Below the pieces are notes generated by a model. That model had not been told where the DNA came from. It searched no databases and saw only the letters and a list, made by a program, of their open reading frames with translations. A stretch of DNA of 64,000 bases from the NCBI GenBank assembly GCA_965644295.1, contig CBFFRP010000196.1:52774-116773 (forward strand). The letters run 5' to 3'. This document shows positions 11,757-23,330 of the stretch, piece by piece (the first letter of the stretch is position 1; each line of letters begins with the position of its first letter). Origin of the DNA: Paraphysomonas bandaiensis. Its lineage: Eukaryota > Chrysophyceae. Made by a program: the position numbers and the translations under genes.

Positions 11757-14640
11757 GTATGTATGTGTATATGTATGTATGTAACACTGTAGAGATTAGA
11801 TATGAAATGATTGTATAGATAATGGCATTAAGGCTGTTAATGGGGTGTCTTAACTGTGTAGATATGAGCTCTTTATATAGAGTTTAACTATACATGTGAC
11901 TGGAATGGCTGCATGTCTCTATGTATGTATGTATAGTGTAGGCAGTTACAGGGGGGTGTTTATATACGAAGAACTCCACAGGCCATAAATACGCTTATTC
12001 TATAGAGACATACGATCCCTTCACTACCCGTCTAGAACACATACGGTCCAGTCACCCCTATATACCCTACCTCTGACCCCTATATACGTGTGTATGTACA
12101 GCAGTGTATGACACTCACCCTTAGAATGGTACACACATACGGTCCACCCTACCTCTGACCGCTATATACGGGTGTTATGACACAGATACCGTCCAGTCGC
12201 CCATGTGGGTACAGTTTAGCGGCTACATATACGGTCGAGCCCCCCACTTGTGACCCGCATGCACACATCCTTTATGTGCATATGTATATGTGCAGCAGGT
12301 ATGTACACTCACATAGAGAAAGATGGTGGACGATATTCAGATGTCCATAACACAACACACAGAACATCAATTGCAATACAAATTATAGTAGAAAATCAAA
12401 CACTCTTTCAACTTTATTTCATTATAATTGACCTACATCCCTCATGACCTCAATGTTTCATTATTTATATTTCAAGTGAGTGCCTTAAGCGAGTTTTGAC
12501 AGTTTTTTTGGAGCTCACAACCGTCAGACTTCCAACATTTTGACCTTAAAATCACTGTTTGGCTGAATATGTCTGCGCACAGGGCATTATTAATGGAGGA
12601 AATAATGCTATGTGACTAATTCAGAGGCACTGGACTCGAATCTGTCGTCAGATTCTTATATTACATTGAGTATCAATAGCTATTGCATGATGTATCACTC
12701 AACTCAGATTTGTACAATACCTGCGATATTGATACAACCTGACCAAATTGGACTGTATTGACAACATTCTAGTTGCTTATACAGTATACATTGTCAAACG
12801 GTAATCTACGATATCAATGTTTATGAATAGTGTCAACTTCTCGTGTCTCTAATTCAAATTTCACAGTTACGGGGATCCGACCTAATCAGTGCAATGACAA
12901 TGAGAAAAGATCAAGCTCAAGTGGTATACTTTACGTTCAGGATGTGATGAGAAATCTGATGCCACCTAGGCTTTAATTCAGCGATTTCTTTTCTCTATTT
13001 TCAATATTTCCACGACGTTGAGGAGGCTCATTTCGAACTTATCAGTGTCGGCTAAGTATAGCTAGCGATATTCGAAAACGAAACAACAATATAAAAGGCT
13101 TAAGAAGTTTGGGTTATCTAACTGCTGTGATAGTACGATTTGGTGTATCCAAGATGAGTATTAAAAGGCGTCACAGTCACTGGGCGAGTATATTTTTGAG
13201 TGTAATGATATATGTCATGATTATTTTTGATACTTTTTTTTATCAATAGTGGAACATAGTGGTTCTTAGCGAATTGGCTAGTAATTGAAGAGTGATATTA
13301 GGTGTTATGCAATATGAAATGACCTTAATTTCAAGCAACCACGACCTTAATTTTAAAACACCGGGATACAGTCAATGTGCCCAAGTAGCTGAGTTGGTAA
13401 TACCTAGCTAGTTGTATATTGGTTGCTAATTACTAGACAGAGTAATTATTTAATATATTCGAAAATTGGAATGAAAGGTTTTGGTAACGAAGCAATAAAT
13501 AGCACAATGTAAAGACAAAAACAAAGGGGGAAGTAATGGAGAGAAAATGAAACACATACATTATTATATAGTAGTCTAACTAAATACGGAGTTGTCTCGG
13601 TGTTTGTTGTAGTGTAGCGGACATTGGTTCTTCTGGTCTTGCCACATACCACACTTTTGTGATAGGATTGATCCATGGAGCTGCCTCTGCAGACGATTTC
13701 GGCATCTCCAGAAATACTGCCTTGAGAATTGGAAGTGGTTCCTCCAATCAAAGTCTGGCGTGATTTGAATTTTCGTCGTCTGCTCATCCAACGTGCAGCC
13801 TGCAGCTACCTTTCTCTCTACTTGCTTGATTACTCGTCCTTCTTGAGTTAAATGTAAACTTTTTCTGCTGCAGTCCTTGTCGTACGTTCAACCGTGTTAG
13901 AAAACAGGGTGCCCGTCATATCCGTAATAGAGAGCGTAGATACACACCACAAATGTTGCAGATGTTTTCTTGGGTTGCTGAGGTTGTTACTCCCTCAAGT
14001 AAAGAGGTCTAATATATTCCCATATCAGTACGAAATCGCATGAATTTATAAGGATTGATATACTCACTTTACGCTCTTCAATTTTGTACTTCCAATGCAC
14101 AGTGGGATGTTCCATCTGAGCACACTTTCATAAGGCCTCAATTACAACCCTCTCTCTGGCCGTGTATGGTATTGTGGGCCCTCCATTGTCAAGTACCTCA
14201 AAACCGTATTTATGGCCTGATTCAGGGGTATTCATGCTGATATGGTGCTACTAGATACATATTCAAAAACTTAACTAAACAATAGGCTGTTGTTCTGAGG
14301 ATTTAGCTGCATTTTTGTATAATTCTTAGATTCCAGATTAGAATGATTCAATATTCTCTAACTAATGCAAATTTGTATCAAATTTCAAATGGAAGACAGC
14401 ATGTAGTCAAGAACAATGATTTTAATATAAGTATATAGTTTCATGTGATATTAATACTTATGGAATGAGCTATGAGCAGATGAAACTCTGTTAAAGCAAG
14501 TGATTTGAATTCGAAAAGCGGCGATTGTGTTGCACCGGGTTGCTACCCGTGCGTTATTGATACGGCAGTCACACCTACCCGTGAGTATCCATGTGCCGAC
14601 ATACAGTACGACGTAGTACAGTACCAGTACAACAACTCTA
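11757..14640. other. Intergenic, scattered unresolved coding-like scraps
   Basis: Short TATG microsatellite near 11757-11780 and again near 11920. Two overlapping minus-strand frames at 13446-13791 carry a Cys/basic stretch (CGKTRRTNVRY) that could be the tail of a dead transposase, but I could not confirm a family. No complete gene is visible. Confidence 0.45.
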
Positions 14641-14765
14641 GAAACTGTACCCCACACCACACACCCCACACCCCAACACATACACCCTACATACACCACC
14701 CACCCCCAACACACCCACCACCCCCCCCCACACACACACCAACACACACCATCACCACCCACCCC
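14640..14765. repeat. CA/CCA-rich low-complexity tract
   Basis: A dense run of CACA, CCCA and polyC just upstream of the RRM gene. The Pro/His/Thr-rich frame through it is composition-driven and was not annotated as a gene. Confidence 0.85.
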
Positions 14766-14994
14766 TCCATATCTACACTATACATCCAGGAATCAAATCA
14801 ATTGATCTTATTGGATATTATTCCCCTTTATAGAATCCTGGGAATAATTTTTGTGACGATAGCATATACATTTTCCATCACCACAAACTTGAAGACTTGG
14901 CGATGTTTCCCATTCACTTGTATATATATATATATATATATAATCAAACTTATCCCTCTATTGACTTCATGGGATATGGATTATTAACAACGAA

Positions 14995-16236
14995 ATGGAT
15001 GATAATCAACATTGTAGTTTAATAGTAAATTATTTACCTGCTCATGTGGATGATATCTTATTAAGGGTAATACACATATCTCTTCCTATATATATATATA
15101 TAGTTAACGATAGATATGGTTATGTTATATAGGAATTATTCTGTGAATATGGTGAATTAATAAGTGCCAATGTTGCATATAATAAAACTACGGGAGAAAG
15201 TTTAACATATGGCTTTTTACGATATTCTAAAGCCGAATATGCTGCAGCTGCAATCTCAGGAAAAAATGGTTATCGTATTGGCAATAAACAGATTAAAGTC
15301 AGTATTGCAAAATCAAAATGTGGCGATATTCAATACAGAAAATTATTTGTACACAATTTACCATTAAGTTATAATGAAAAACAAGTGGAAGATTTATTCT
15401 CTCAGGTATCATACTTATATCAATTGACTGGGAGTTATCTCACTGTATACTCATTAGTTTGGAGATATTATCGAATGCAGATTACTTAAAGAGGCGGACA
15501 AAAAAACTTCTCGTGGTTCTGCGTTTGTAGAGTTTCGTGTAGCTAGCGATTGTGCGAGAGGTGCTGTCAATATATTTCATTGTGTGTATTAGCTTATGGT
15601 TGTTTCAATGCAGCTGTGAATGAAATGCACGAGACAACGCCCCCTAGTGCTGCGAGTAATATATATGTGTATTTTGCGCGCCATCCTGCAGGCACGGATG
15701 GTGGTGCCCCTCCGGATCGTCCCACTCCGGCCCACACCATTCCCATGTCGGCTTATCAATCTCCCTCTGCGCCCCTAGTGGTCGCGCCATCACTAGGTGG
15801 AACGTTAACACCGCCTCCCCTCAACCCAGTATATCTTCCGTCATCTCCCACCTACAGCCAGCAGACAATATCACATTCTCCCCGTTATCATTGCGATATG
15901 ATATCCCCCCCTCCTTACTCGAGTGGCTCTGCACCTTTCTGTTATCCAAACTACATACCAGGATCTGTCTCAATGGAAGAGTCATGGATACAAGTAGTTG
16001 GTATACCAGCAATGGCAAGGCTTTCTCAAGTGACTCAGTTATTTGAATCGTTTGGTCACATAACCTCCGTGAATCTTGATTATATGATTGAAGCGACACA
16101 AACCGTGTTCAGTGGCACTGGAACGGTATGTATTATCACTACAAAACAACAAATTTCGGAGCTGTTTCGAGTTACCCATAATCACTGCGTATTTCCTGGT
16201 TACCCTCCGGTCCAACTTTTTTTACTTCATCACTGA
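14995..16236 (+). CDS. RRM RNA-binding protein (ELAV/Bruno-like)
   Basis: Predicted exons: 14995-15066, 15133-15405, 15458-15560, 15614-16236. The introns (66, 52 and 53 bp) are GT-AG and keep phase, giving 356 aa. RRM1 starts at SLIVNYLPAHVDDILLRELF, with RNP1 as YGFLRY. RRM2 starts at KLFVHNLPLSYNEKQVEDLF, with RNP1 as RGSAFVEF. A Pro/Ser/Tyr-rich linker follows (residues about 165-280). A divergent third RRM begins at WIQVVGIPAMARLSQVTQLF and lacks a clear RNP1. The 2+1 RRM layout is that of ELAV/Hu and CELF/Bruno proteins, which bind U- or GU-rich mRNA to control splicing, stability or translation. The specific target is unknown. Confidence 0.9.
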
Positions 16237-16900
16237 TTCATGAATTTTCATTGGCGAAGTTCTCGTTGCTCTCTCACTCGTCGCCCTGCATTTGTACCGT
16301 ACGTCATCTATGTCCTGATTTATTCGTTCAAGAAGCATTTTTACAAGCTCTGTACCCTACTATAAGTTTTTATACCGCACTAAATAGAATATATCATGTA
16401 CTGTTTTTTTCATATATAATAGGAGAATTTTTTGTAACCACATTGAATAGAGTAGTTATGTGAAACTAGGATGGCATCGGTGGCCTGTGTCCCTTAAAAG
16501 TCCATATCCTTCGGTCAATAAATGGGTCCTAGCAGCCTCATGCAATTCTCTAGGCTTCTCATTCATAAAAATAATGAATTACAATTTCGTCAAGCTACAA
16601 GGAGTTTCTCAAGCAATAGAAAACCATCATTTATTATTAGCAATTTAAAATTGTTACCAACGATTACCTGGCCTTCACTCATAAGAGTACTACTGTAATC
16701 GCTAATGGTTCTTTAATGGGTGCCCAGTTCCCCACAATTATAAGGACCATTAACAATACATGTCCCGGAGATTATAATGGCCGTGAATTATCTTTAACGG
16801 CCTACTAATGGTGGCGTCAATGTGTAGCAAAATAATATAGTTTAAAATAGATAGTAGTAGGTACCACCCTAATAGCTAATTAGGGTAAATAATAGAGTAC
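16237..16900. other. 3' region of RRM gene, no gene seen
   Basis: Short open frames are present but none has a recognisable domain or splice support. Confidence 0.4.
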
Positions 16901-16909
16901 AAATCGTAA

Positions 16910-17400
16910 TCACACATCATCACTCTTTTTGCTCTCCACTGGCACATCATGATTATCTTGCAAGGCTTCATAGAGAGTAGTAGCATCCCACAGCATGTAA
17001 TTGGCAAAGGAAAAGCAATATGGATTAATATTGTGTCGCTCAGGTATCATAATCAACTTTGCACCACTAAAGAGCCTCTCACAAACATTAGATTGTGCTT
17101 CAATATGAAGCAATCTGCGGTAGTTGGACTCTTATGTATTGAGTCGATCTCTCTTGCTGATAGCGCTGTCTATAACACACTGTACAAAGGAAGTTCCTTC
17201 ACTTTTTTCGTCATGATTGCTGTCGGATGCATTAACTTTAATTGATGAATCCAGTTGCGCATGCCTAACCGCCTATTTCTCCAATCATTTCTCTTTCGTT
17301 GTTTTAGCCACTGCCTTTTCAAAATTTCCACTGGCAACAGCCTGCATTCGGAGAAATGAAATAATGCAGTGCCCAAAATTATTATAGCAGCATATCAAAA
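16910..17400 (-). pseudogene. hAT-family transposase relic
   Basis: The minus-strand frame at 17113-16910 reads HIEAQSNVCERLFSGAKLI followed by PERHNINP. This matches the C-terminal dimerisation region of hAT transposases (S-x-x-ERxFS-x-A pattern). Upstream on the same strand, other frames hold basic and Trp-rich scraps (to 17376) and a KYVELH-like piece near 17540. These are broken by stops and frame changes. No terminal repeats were identified. Confidence 0.55.
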
Positions 17401-18367
17401 ACTAGTGGTCTTGGTACAAATTATTTCCATCATTTTTCAAGGAAAGAGTAACACTCTGAGATTTACAGGTCGCGCCTAATATTTATTGAGCTCCCGAAAC
17501 TGTGCTGGAGTACATTTACCAAAATAAGTATGCAATTCGACGTACTTCATCAGCATATCGTATGTAGAAGACCCGAACATACTTATATGTTATATGTCGT
17601 ACATTGAGAGTGTCCATTGCAAACACCACGAAGTAGATACTTCAATTGGCAAATATGTTGTTGCACACGAAACTATTTTCTAACTCTTCGAGCTCTAAGT
17701 TTGCCGCTGATAATACACAAAGATCCCACATAGTAGCTGTAGAGGTGTCACAACATGTCTGGAGTTTATTCGGAGAATAAGGAGATACTATATCTTTTAA
17801 TGCTTAATTCTTTATACCATATATCGACTACCATAAATCGATGCCCAGTTCACCGCAATGGCCATTATCATGAATGGTTACCAGTTACCAGACCCAGATG
17901 TATTCCTAAGTATATAGTACAGAGTTCATTAGGTGGACAACATATATTAGTCGAACAATAGTCTACAAGCAAATTAGTAATAATTCATTTTATCAATTTC
18001 TACGTTGGACTAATTGGTATTCAAATTTTAACAACTAACAACATGCCAAGGATAGAATCATCTCTATCATATAGCTCCAACGACCACACATTCGTACGCC
18101 ACACAAGATGCCAAAAACAGAAGGCTCTGCTAAAACTGCGCTAAAAGGCCTAGAACACCACAGGCTTCCCAAGGCTAACTGAATACTGCTATTTCAAAAA
18201 ATGAGTATCATATGCCTAGTACTACCACGATAAAAAATGTACAACGTTTTACTTCATGTTCTCACTTCACACTTGAAGAGTTAGGTGGTGCAATTACAAT
18301 CAACATGTTACACACAGAAGCAGTACGAAGTGATATAAGCAGAATACAAACTTTTCATTCTATGTAT
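17400..18367. other. Intergenic, possible further hAT debris
   Basis: No intact ORF. Minus-strand scraps near 17500-17650 may extend the hAT relic. The remainder shows nothing I can support. Confidence 0.35.
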
Positions 18368-19234
18368 CTAAAATCGAGGACTATAAAAATCTGAAGAAGT
18401 TGACGTAGCAAATTGACGTCCACGTGAAAAACTACTTCTATCTCGGCGCGAATCACGTTGGAATGCCTGTTCTAGTGATCTGATAATGTCACCAACTACT
18501 GGTAGGGTCTTCAGCATCGCAAGCACAAGAGGTAACACATTTCTACCCACATACATGACAAAACAGCAACAAAAGAATAGAAAAATCATACCCGAATAAG
18601 TTTAAAAGTCCTAGTACTTCGAATATTATTCCCAACTTAGATCTACCCGTTAGCACCATGAAGAGTCCTGAGTATACACTAAGACCCAATCATACATTCA
18701 TACAGTAGATTAATACCTAACATAAATATAGCAGTAGATTGTAGCCGCTTTGGTTGGAAAAAGAATTGACCCACACGTTGTGGTCCAATCACCATTGATA
18801 TACCTGCAATGAATAATATCTACAAATACGGTTAGTAACGCCTACATATATATATGTATAATAAGATTACATTGCCAAGCCGAAGAAGATTCTTTTCGAA
18901 GAATAAAATCATTCCAAGAATAGTTAAAAGTATTCCAATACTGACTAATGTCAGACCAATTTCTATAGTTACATATATATGAGTGTCTCTAGTGGTATGT
19001 ATTTACGTTAACTTACGCTTCTGATTTTGAAACAGTTGACGTCTTTTACTAAACTTATTTTTTGATGATATAAATTCATTTGAAAACTATAGATGTATAT
19101 GATATCGTATATATATGATGGATCTGCTATTTACTTACTGGTGATAGAGTGTCGTCTAGATAGGGACTGGAGGATAGTTTGCCTGCAATACTAGTGGTTT
19201 TAAAGGGTGTTTTGAATGAATGAGGGCCAAGCAT
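18368..19234 (-). CDS. GOT1: Got1-family vesicle transport membrane protein
   Basis: Got1 proteins are small four-helix membrane proteins of ER-Golgi transport vesicles. Six predicted exons: 19234-19139, 19086-19017, 18962-18871, 18819-18717, 18667-18592, 18542-18368. The introns (52, 54, 51, 49 and 49 bp) keep phase, giving 203 aa. The order of helices and loops matches the family: QIGLTLVSIGILLTILGMIL, FFEKNLLRLGN, LFIAGISMVIGPQRVGQFFF (family form GLERTxRFFF), then an LFMVLTGRSKLGIIFEVLGL helix and the final VLPLVLAMLKTLPVVGDII. The roughly 50-residue N-terminal extension and the Ser/Arg-rich tail make it longer than the animal form (about 138 aa). It is divergent from the TPR-methyltransferase gene. 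Confidence 0.93.
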
Positions 19235-19589
19235 GGTATTTCTTGGATGGGATTATGAAGAGATTGTATAAAAATAAGTAAATTTTATTGTTTGAATGAA
19301 AGAATGGAGTGTGTATGTGTGTGTTAATGTAAGATGTGTGTATATGTGATTGTGCTGATAGTTTATATACATGTATATGTATGTCTATATGCTGATAGTT
19401 TTTCATTGGTCTGTAAAAAGCACAAGAAATAAGTTTATTTTCGAACAAAAATCATGCTTATTCACATTTTAATTATAAAAACGGGGGTTTTCAATATGGT
19501 AGGTATGCTATCTACATCCCTCTATCTCATATATATACACGTATTGGCAGTCAGCATCATAATTTTCGGAAATATAATGAAGCAAAAAT

Positions 19590-19680
19590 ACGCTATATTA
19601 CTGAAGTACAACTACGGCTGGAATACAGATAATTGTTGACTCAATATTAGAGGCATCTTTGAACAAAAATATACGTATAT
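19590..19680 (-). repeat. Short interspersed repeat, copy 1
   Basis: This segment is close to the reverse complement of about 57310-57385. Shared blocks are TACAACTACGGCTG, ATACAGATAATTGTTG and GAGGCATCTT. No coding content was seen. Confidence 0.65.
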
Positions 19681-19776
19681 ATACACCAGTGCAGTCCACT
19701 TGTGTACATTTCATGCATCTCTTAACTCCCACATTCAAACTTACTACCATACCATACACATACCAACTCACTCCAA

Positions 19777-21488
19777 ATGAAATCTTTATCCCTCTTGACC
19801 TCATTCATCTACATCCTCATATTCATATCTATCAATCTACATACATATACATTCGCTAAATTCACTACTAACTACATTACAAACTGGAATATAACAAATA
19901 CAAACATATCTATACATGATTATGATTATTATTCAATAAGAATTATATCTAAATATTTTTTAAAATTAAATATTGAGAATGATATTCAATTTTTATATTA
20001 TCATATAAATAACCATCCAATGGATTCAAAATTATATTGTTTATTAGGTTTAATTGATTATTTACATGGAAATCTAGTTGATTCTATTCAAAAAGTTGAT
20101 AAATGTTGTCAATTAAGTGATTATATGAATACTGTATATACAAGGTTTTATATACAACTTCTTGCTTCAGAGAATAGTATATATAATCAAGATCGTGTAA
20201 TGGAAGTATGTAATCGTGCTGTAAGTGCCACTCCGAATGATAAGTTTCTATGGAATACATGTATTGATGCTGCTGTATCATCTGGACAACCTCTTCATGA
20301 AGTGTTCAGTATTATTCATAGAAGTATACTGAACATTGATAGCAATTATTATGCATGGTCATGTTTGGTTGATGTGGTGTTGACGTCAATATTTAAGGAG
20401 AAAGATATGAGTTCATTTGAAGATAAAATAGATGGTCTAGTTGCACATGGATTGAGACTGTTTCCACGTTGTCCTGCTTTGCTCTTCACTCAAGCAGTGC
20501 GCTATCACATTCAAGGAAAGCAGCTGCAAGCAGTGGAGTATTATCTCGCGTCGGAACAGATGAGTTCGTTTATAGATGGGGAAAATTACCACGTCTTTAC
20601 TGAACAGCTATTTCATGAGGGCATACTGTATCGCAACTTGGAAGTTGCCGAGTCATATCTGCAGCACGCAAATCTTTCTGTTGAGGATAAGGGAAAGTAC
20701 ACGACACTGATGGATGTATACAAGTCGCCAGCGCCGCAGGGCACGGAGGCTCCCCCTGAGGCTAGGAGTTATTTATTACCACATATTGCCGGAATGCTGG
20801 ACAATGCGAAGCCTATACGCATCAATGTCGGGGCATCGAGCGTTCTTAATTGTGCGCGTGACGGCTGGATAACAGTGGATGTAATCCGCAGTCCCTGTGT
20901 GCATGTGCAAACAATGGCTGACGACCTTTCGCAGTTCGCTACGGGGAGCGTGAGTGAGATATACTCTTCGCACACTTTAGAGCATTTGACGATGGCTAGC
21001 CCAATCGAGGACTTCTCTATGACAAGTGCCATTTTAGACAGTGGTGTTATTGTTGAAGAGCATAGTGAGAGCACCACCGTGTGTGCACAGGGGGGTGAGG
21101 TGTGTAGGGCCCTAATGGAATGGCGACGAGTACTAGCGAGCGATGAAGGAAAGTTATATATTTCTGTGCCAGATATGGAGGCGTTAGCAAGTGTATTAAT
21201 TGACCCGTCAACCAGCAGTACTGATAAAAAAACTGTAATGGCGATGATGTTTGGGGGACAAAAGAATAGGTTGGTGGATTGACATTTTCAATATGTGCTC
21301 ATTATGCATGTAGATATGACTATCATAAGGTCGGATTCTACTTCGACTTTATGGTGGAACTTTTGAGTGCAACAGGATTTTGTGATATTCGGCGCGTTCC
21401 TCCTTTCAATTTTTATATGGACCCCAGTGGATTGAAAATCAATGATAGATTAATATCATTGAATGTGGAGGCTCGAGCTTGTATATAA
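19777..21488 (+). CDS. Secreted/ER TPR protein with SAM-methyltransferase domain
   Basis: Two exons, 19777-21269 and 21314-21488, joined across a 44-bp intron, give 555 aa. Residues 1-27 form a hydrophobic signal peptide or anchor (LTSFIYILIFISINL core). Residues about 50-310 are helical with TPR-like units (YCLLGLIDYLHGNLVDSIQK; LLFTQAVRYHIQGKQLQAVE). Residues about 346-550 resemble a class I methyltransferase: INVGASS in place of the glycine loop, DGWITVDVI for the acidic second strand, YSSHTLEHL, then EWRRVL, LYISVPDMEAL and a final VELLSATGF. About 35 residues are inserted after SHTLEHL. The substrate is unknown; a glycan or secreted-protein target is only a guess from the signal peptide. 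AT-rich codons in the first third contrast with the GC-richer methyltransferase part. Confidence 0.8.
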
Positions 21489-23330
21489 TGTGAAGTCAAT
21501 GTAGATTTACAGCTGTATGTAAAGTAGTGTCTATATTATATTCGAAAATGCTGATAGTGCTTATTACTTGTAGTAGAACTCGTTTATCATACCGCTGGTT
21601 TGTTACGCTTCCTGCATATACAAATTTTGTTATGGCAAGTAGAACAGCAACGCGCTGAAATCTGCTAGAAATTGACGTAAATGAACTGTACTGCACATGA
21701 AATAAAAAGTCACGACATTGTATAGTGCTTAAACATTTTCACAATAGCGGTAATTATGGAAGCCAAATAGGAAGCAGGAGGATACTGTAGGCTTGTTGGT
21801 TCTTTAGCGATAAAAAGTTCTAGAACCGCTACTACCCATCGACTTTCAATGCTGCATACAAAATAGTGTACGCCATTTATCTTTAACCAATGAATACTAT
21901 ATTCAAAATGTTGAATGTGGAGTGACTTTGGAAATAACTACTTTGAAGTAATACGATAATGCGTTTCAATATATATAATAAGGTATGCTAATTATATGTT
22001 GATTTCTGCTATATGAGAGCGATTGAAAGCTTTAGTTATAAGATATTTAAATTACAGCAGTATACAGTTGTACTCTTATTAATCGTACTGTGAGAATGAA
22101 TGACGATAAGTATATTGTAGTAAAACGGAATGTAGTGACGATTCAAGTTACAGTGACGAAGTGAGATCGTACGAGAAATGAGTAGTAGTAAAGACATCAT
22201 GAAATTGGTGAAAGATAAGAGATATTGATTATAATTTATAATTCTCAGCATTGAGTATAAGTTTACCTTATGTTGTTAAGTTAATACTTCTCATAAAATG
22301 TCAAACTTTGATAAAACAGACAAAACAAGCATGTAGAAGTGAATCTGTTACCAGATACATCTATCACAAAACGTTTTCATTAAGTGTTACAAGTCTCCGC
22401 TCGGTATACGAAGCATACATTTGTATTAATAGTAATAAAATACACACTTGTGTAGTTCTTTGTAATATATATCATACAAATAAAATTCAAGTTTAAAATA
22501 AGGGAGTTTTGACATGCTGCGTTTATTATATATAGTACGTATCTAATTCATCATCAACGTAACGCAATTGCTATATCTTCAACGCACACATATACTCTAA
22601 ATTGATATTAAATATAATACCTTGGTTTGTGATATCTATAAATCTCAGATAGGAAATGGTAGGAATTGCTATTTCAAACCTGTTAGAATATATGTTGTTA
22701 TGATTTTGTTTAAAGAGGTGATACAGTCTGGAAAATGATCACAAGTCAGCAGAATCTTTGCAGTGGTGAATGTCTTCTTATTAGCAATAGATGTTTAAGA
22801 GTCAGTGTTTAACTATTTAGCGCTACAACAGCTGCTTGTGCGTTACCGCAAGCACCAATGTGCAACCCCTTTCGCTCTATCACACAAATAGTTTGATGAG
22901 TAAGTTTAGGAGTTTCCTTAATTTGTAAAACACTCAACCTTTAGCACAGAATTTGCTATCAGTATAATAGCACTAATATGTACTAGATTGTACGAACCTT
23001 GAGAAATAATTAAGGTAGTAATTACTAATCCTTCTTGGATATGTTGTTACGTATATCTCAAAAAAAAAGTCAATTCGGCTGACAACGTACAGCACCAGTG
23101 ATATGTTAGATTCCCAACAGTATAGTTTTTTATTTATTGAACCTACAGTGAATATCAAAATTTGACATAATAATAGGATGGTAAAGGTTTGATAAAACGA
23201 ATGTAAAGCACACTCAACGCTTTACCTATAAAAAATAATCAATCTCACTTATCATTCTTCATAGTCATTTGCCAAATTAATGTTATCTCAACTACCAATC
23301 ATTTCCATAAGATCTTATATAGACACGATC
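21489..23330. other. Intergenic with a repeat-B fragment
   Basis: No gene seen. A fragment of the fold-back arm sequence (GCTGCTTGTGCG ... CAAGCACCAA) lies at about 22805-22880. Confidence 0.5.

Noticed and set aside
13446-13791. Possible transposase zinc-ribbon tail (CGKTRRTNVRY)
   Set aside because: Two frames would have to be combined and I cannot name a family with confidence. Left as an unresolved scrap.
14505-14987. Pro/His/Thr-rich 160-codon ORF upstream of the RRM gene
   Set aside because: Driven by the CA-rich tract. No domain or splice link to the RRM gene.
20769-21077. Minus-strand ORF opposite the methyltransferase
   Set aside because: Shadow of a real coding exon.
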